DNA of 64,000 nt from Lumnitzera littorea (lineage: Eukaryota > Streptophyta > Magnoliopsida > Myrtales > Combretaceae): the NCBI GenBank assembly GCA_024138015.1, contig JAMXBB010000012.1, forward strand, positions 24,192,991 to 24,256,990. The letters are read 5' to 3'. Every line of letters begins with the position of its first letter. Positions within the stretch are counted from its first letter, which is position 1. The translations under genes were made by a program, and so were the position numbers. Shown one piece after another: positions 59,901 to 64,000 of the stretch. The notes below the pieces were generated by a model. The model was not told the DNA's origin. It saw only the letters and a list, made by a program, of their open reading frames with translations, and made no database searches.

Positions 59901-61700
59901 CAACTTTTGAGGATACGATGGGATGGAATCCCTTAAAAGGCTTTGAAAAAAGATTATTCATACTTTAGAAATGATTATGCATTTCACGAAAATAAATAAA
60001 TACATAAAAATGTATAAAAATTTTCGTAAATAAGGAGTGAACTTTTTATTTTTCCTATAATAAGTTGGTTATTGAAAACATTAAAAGATGAATTGCTAAC
60101 TGAATGGTCTAGAAAACCATTTAAAATTCCTTATTTTCCTTTGAGAGAAAAACAAAACAAGAAATATGTTTTAAATGGATAGATTAGTTAATTAAGGCCT
60201 TTATAATTTAATAGAATTTTAATTTCTCTTAAGGAGATGGGATGAATCACCCTTCTTTATTGTACTTACTAAAATAATGGATAGAATAACATAATTAAAG
60301 GAAAATATATGTATGAATAGTCAAACGGAAATTAAATAAGATGTAATGAATAAAGAAATATAATAAATTAAATGAAAAAAAAAAAGAGATGGAATTGAAA
60401 ATGAAAATTTTCTTTATATTTTATATTATTTCATTTTATTTAATTTTTATATTTCATTCTTAATTTGATTTAATAGAAACGACCATAACATAAGATCTTT
60501 TCCTTGAAATTGTTTTACCAAATTGACCGTTGAAGACCTTGGGTCTCTACCAAGATCTAATTTTAAATCTAATTGTAAAAATCAAATTTTATATATAACA
60601 TCTAGGAATGTACGTGTGAAATTAAAAACAAGTAGTAAACTCCAAATTTAATATAATTGGACATCTATTTCAAAAAAATAAAAATAAAAATAGAGGAGAT
60701 TTTACAATTTTATCTTTGTTTTTTATAGAGATTGGTCCACCCTTCATTCCATCATTCATTCGCATTAAATTTTTATTTCATTCAATAGTGGAGATTTAAA
60801 TAAATGTAAATTAAGAGTAAAATGGAGGACAGTACCGATCATATCAAAAATATAAACTAGATTGTAGAAAAATTCTAAAAGTAGTAGAAAATTTATAAAG
60901 ATTTAAATCCTATCTATTTATCATTTCCTCGATTTATAAATCAATTGTTGAAAATATTTAAATTTTTGAAATATTTTATAATATCATCATATTCCTTATA
61001 ATCATAACCATTAATTATACGTAGTAATATTTTAAAAAAGTAAATAGAGGTAGATCAAGAAAAATAAATAGAAATAATCTATTTACATTTTATAAACATC
61101 TTTTAGAGGGATAAAATAAGATAAGAATAAAATTATAATTAACAAAGAATATTACAGAAAGGTAAAAGTTATTATTTAATTAGGTTGGATTTTAAACTAA
61201 CATTAATAATAAATCGATAATATGTATTTAGAGATGCCAATAGTCTCTTACTAGATGATGACTTGGCTATAAACTAGAATTTTATGGATAGATATATGGG
61301 ATATGCAAGAAAAAATCAAGCAACAGCTATTCGTTTTGTTATGTGAAGAAATTGTAGTTTCATGTTCACAGTTATAAGAATTTTATATAGAATAGTCCGC
61401 TGATCAAACAAAATAATAGGTTTAAGAAAAAGGAGTAATTATTTAATTTCACTTTTAACATGCTAGAATAGAAAATGTTAAAAAGGGAGAAATTATTTTA
61501 TTGTTTGTATATATTTCTTTTAAACAGTGTAAAAACTAAAAACCATATTAATTATGATGATTAAAAAAGAGAATCCACAAACTATGCAATTTAAAAAGAA
61601 AGAAAATATTCGGATTCAGCAAAAACGAGGACGGCACTGCGAATTACAAAGTAAATCAGGGGCAAATATGGAAATCTAAAAAGAAACTCGACTCGTTTGA
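56990..61700. other. Intergenic sequence between the UGT and glycosylase genes
   Basis: Mostly AT-rich and without recognisable genes. The part 57110-57560 is GC-richer and contains minor open frames on both strands (57269-57625, +; 57079-57390, -), neither resembling a known family. The rest shows no repeat with a partner in this window. Confidence 0.5.
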
Positions 61701-61808
61701 ATTGAAGAGGACAAGAGGTAACCGACACGAGAGCGACAGTGACCGGCTATTACCGGTTACCTTACCCCTAACATCCTCTGTTTTTAAACTCTTCTTCTGC
61801 CCGTTCGC

Positions 61809-61862
61809 TTCCTCGTCTTGTCTTCTACACATTCTCTCTCTCGCTCTCGCTTCACTCTTCAG
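61809..61862 (+). promoter_or_regulatory. CT-rich leader of the glycosylase gene
   Basis: TCTCTCTCTCGCTCTCGCTT and neighbouring pyrimidine-rich phrases lie 75-125 bases before the ATG. Confidence 0.55.
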
Positions 61863-61935
61863 TCATAACTTCACATTCTCGAGTTTGTTTTATTTTTCAC
61901 TGTTTGAACCCTGATTCTGGACCAAACTCCGAAAA

Positions 61936-62350
61936 ATGCTTGTGGCAGCTACCGCTAAATCCCACGTGACAGCGGCAAAGGTCCGTGGCGGCGAGCTGCG
62001 AGCCGTACTCGGACCAGCTGGGAACAGGGTCAGTCCAGTTCCAGGGGACAAGGAACAAACGAAGCGCAAGAACCAGACCTTGAACAAGAAGCCGCAGAAG
62101 CCGAGAAAGCCGGCTGGTCCAGAAACAATGCCAGTGTCGGCTGTGCGGAACCATGTGTCTGTCGACAGCACGTGCTCTTCGGATTCCTCGTCGTCGTCGA
62201 AGTCGAGTGCTTCGTCTGCGAAAACGGTTAAGAGTAGGAGTGGAGGTCGGAGGGCCATTACGTCAGTTAGGAGTGGAATGTTGACGGTTGATGTTCCGGT
62301 CGAGAGTTCTGGGCCATTGAAACGCTGTGATTGGATCACACCGAATTCAG
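61936..62350 (+). CDS. DNA-3-methyladenine glycosylase I-like, first exon (partial)
   Basis: The first 138 codons start MLVAATAKSHVTAAKVRGGE. A basic, Pro/Lys-rich stretch follows (KKPQKPRKPAGPE), then a polyserine run (about residues 80-95). The exon ends GPLKRCDWITPNS just before a GT donor (TTCAG|GTATAT). In plant homologues of bacterial Tag, the motif K-R-C-x-W-I/V-T-P-x begins the HhH-GPD glycosylase domain, which removes 3-methyladenine from DNA. The long, poorly conserved N-terminal extension is normal for the plant proteins and probably carries nuclear targeting. The catalytic exons (expected to begin with a D-P-x-Y/x-x-F-H-D-E-E-W-G pattern) were not found between 62351 and the window end, so the gene either continues beyond 64000 or is truncated. 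Confidence 0.72.
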
Positions 62351-64000
62351 GTATATTAGCGTTATTATTTTAAAATTTTGATTTTGACTAATTACGTGCA
62401 TGATGGAGGAGTTCCAATTTGTTGTATTTGTAATTTAGCGCTTTGTGGAAAACATATATTAAATATTTTTAGTATTTCGGTAGGAGAAAACAATAGTATT
62501 TATTAGTTTAAGAAGAAAAGATAAATATCCATTGTTACGAACTCCTGTCTCGAGTGTTTTCACCGATACATAGAGAGAGAGAGAGAGAGAGAGAGAGTTC
62601 GAATAAATTTTCATAATTCGTATTAATTAGTTTCTAGTGAATGTGATATCATTGGTTGCGATATGCTTAAAACAGAAGCTCGAGACAACAGTATACTTTC
62701 ATTGGAAAATTCTTAAGGTGCTAATTGGAATAGTATGTCATAGCCAGCACCAAACCATTCAGTGGTAAAAAATGACAAAAAAAAAAAAAGAAAAAAAGGA
62801 TGAATAGGAAGCTTAAAAAAGTTGAAGGAAATTTTATTAATTTATTTATTATTATTGGAATAGAAGATCATTACTTTCAATGACCAATTATGTTACCACA
62901 AGTACTACAAAACATTTTGCATAATTTCGGGAATAACATCAAATTATTTAATTTTCAAGCTTGAATTCTCTTTAGAAAAATTACGTGTCAAAGGCATGAT
63001 GGTCAAGAAATGATAATTAATGAATATTTGACGAGGAAAAGCCTCTAAACTCTCCAGGTATAAGATGAACGATGTAGATAAAAGTTCAATAAATGATTAT
63101 GTCATTATGACATAGAAAATGCTTTGGAACTTGGAAGGGACTTTTTTCCAACCATACTTATCTTTTCAAAATGAAATCATTCTTTTAATTGTATTGGAAA
63201 TTATTCTTATTGACACGTCTCTACTCTCTATTATCAATATTGGAAAGTATTTTGCGTGAAACAAGCAGTGTATTTTAGCATTCGATGATATAATTTAATT
63301 GTTACCAGTTTTTGCATGGATGTAAAGCAAAAGTCACATTAGACTGTGTCTGGATAACTTTAAACAAAATAAACAAAGAGGTGTTTGTTTTTGTAGTCAA
63401 GGATATAAAATTTAGTACTTAGTAAGTGTATTCGGTTTCATTTATTTCTATTCGTCATTCTTTTAGCACGTTGGATATTTATATATGAAATGAAAAATTG
63501 AATCACATGTAAATTCTATTTTTCTTTTTTATCAATGAATCGTTCAAAATTATATCTAATTTTTTATATAACCAAACTTCTTTTTTTTTGTTTTTCCTTC
63601 CTTTTCACACTGCCCGTACAAAGAGTGCGTCACAACCAGTCCAGCAGACCAAATGATAACTGACATGACTTCTCATGCCCGACAGCTGAAATATGAAGTG
63701 TGTCATACTACCTGAGACTTGAACTCTTGATTGGAGTCTAGGTTGTCTAGTACTAAAATAGAGGGTTACTTTTACGGGGTCCACGACTTGGGCAAACGCC
63801 CCACTAGTCCACTACCTCCACCCAAATAGTTTACTAGATTCTTATGACTCATAAAGGTGACCAGAATGTTTGTACATAGTCAAACATGTCATACCGTCCC
63901 GGTTGTTAAGTATAGTTTTGGTTACATTTGACTTTTAAGCGAAACCTGTTTACTCGTATTCTCTCATATTGCTGTTGAAGAGTAAATATATAAGTCCATA
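62351..64000 (+). other. Glycosylase intron 1 or downstream sequence
   Basis: AT-rich with a GA microsatellite at 62572-62597. About 63600-63840 is GC-richer, with phrases such as GGGTCCACGACTTGGGCAAA, and may be a repeat fragment. No second glycosylase exon was seen in any plus-strand frame. Confidence 0.5.
62572..62597. repeat. GA dinucleotide microsatellite
   Basis: About 13 consecutive GA units, about 220 bp into the intron. Confidence 0.9.

Overview
The window looks like nuclear DNA of a eudicot plant. It is AT-rich and gene-sparse, its genes carry GT-AG introns and CT-rich leaders, and it is crowded with plant transposons. The genus cannot be fixed from sequence alone. No rRNA or CRISPR array was seen, and no tRNA was found by eye.

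Transposon-dominated part (1 to about 28,000). A decayed LINE lies on the minus strand at about 480-2440 (ORF1 with a DUF4283-like domain, then an ORF2 endonuclease). A large Mutator-like element (MULE) follows, proposed as 4190-16622. It has a broken MURA transposase, a roughly 945-bp palindrome made from the 3' end of that transposase, a plant-mobile-domain scrap, and two diverged 2.8-kb LTR-like copies about 3.8 kb apart. Further on are a 1654-bp non-autonomous element with about 560-600 bp inverted repeats and a perfect 11-bp target duplication (20932-22585), a small MITE with a 9-bp target duplication (22727-23078), and an unidentified repeat in two places (about 18038-18477 and 24991-25566).

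Gene part (28,000 to 64,000). In order: an RRA-type arabinosyltransferase (28145-30482, +); a JAC1-type auxilin-like J-domain protein (34341-39546, +, nine exons); a short unrecognised peptide gene preceded by tiny uORFs (40442-40662, -); LPEAT1, a lysophosphatidylethanolamine acyltransferase (41086-46635, -, eight exons); a UGT72-like UDP-glycosyltransferase with a 2.9-kb intron (52479-56832, +); and the first exon of a plant DNA-3-methyladenine glycosylase I-like gene (61936-62350, +) whose remaining exons are not found before the window ends.

The genes serve unrelated processes: cell-wall extensin arabinosylation, blue-light chloroplast movement, phospholipid remodelling, phenolic glucosylation and DNA repair. 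The RRA-JAC1 adjacency matches the Arabidopsis chromosome 1 arrangement and is probably ancestral synteny. All exon junctions were deduced by hand from reading frame, splice sites and family resemblance. No transcript or database evidence was available.
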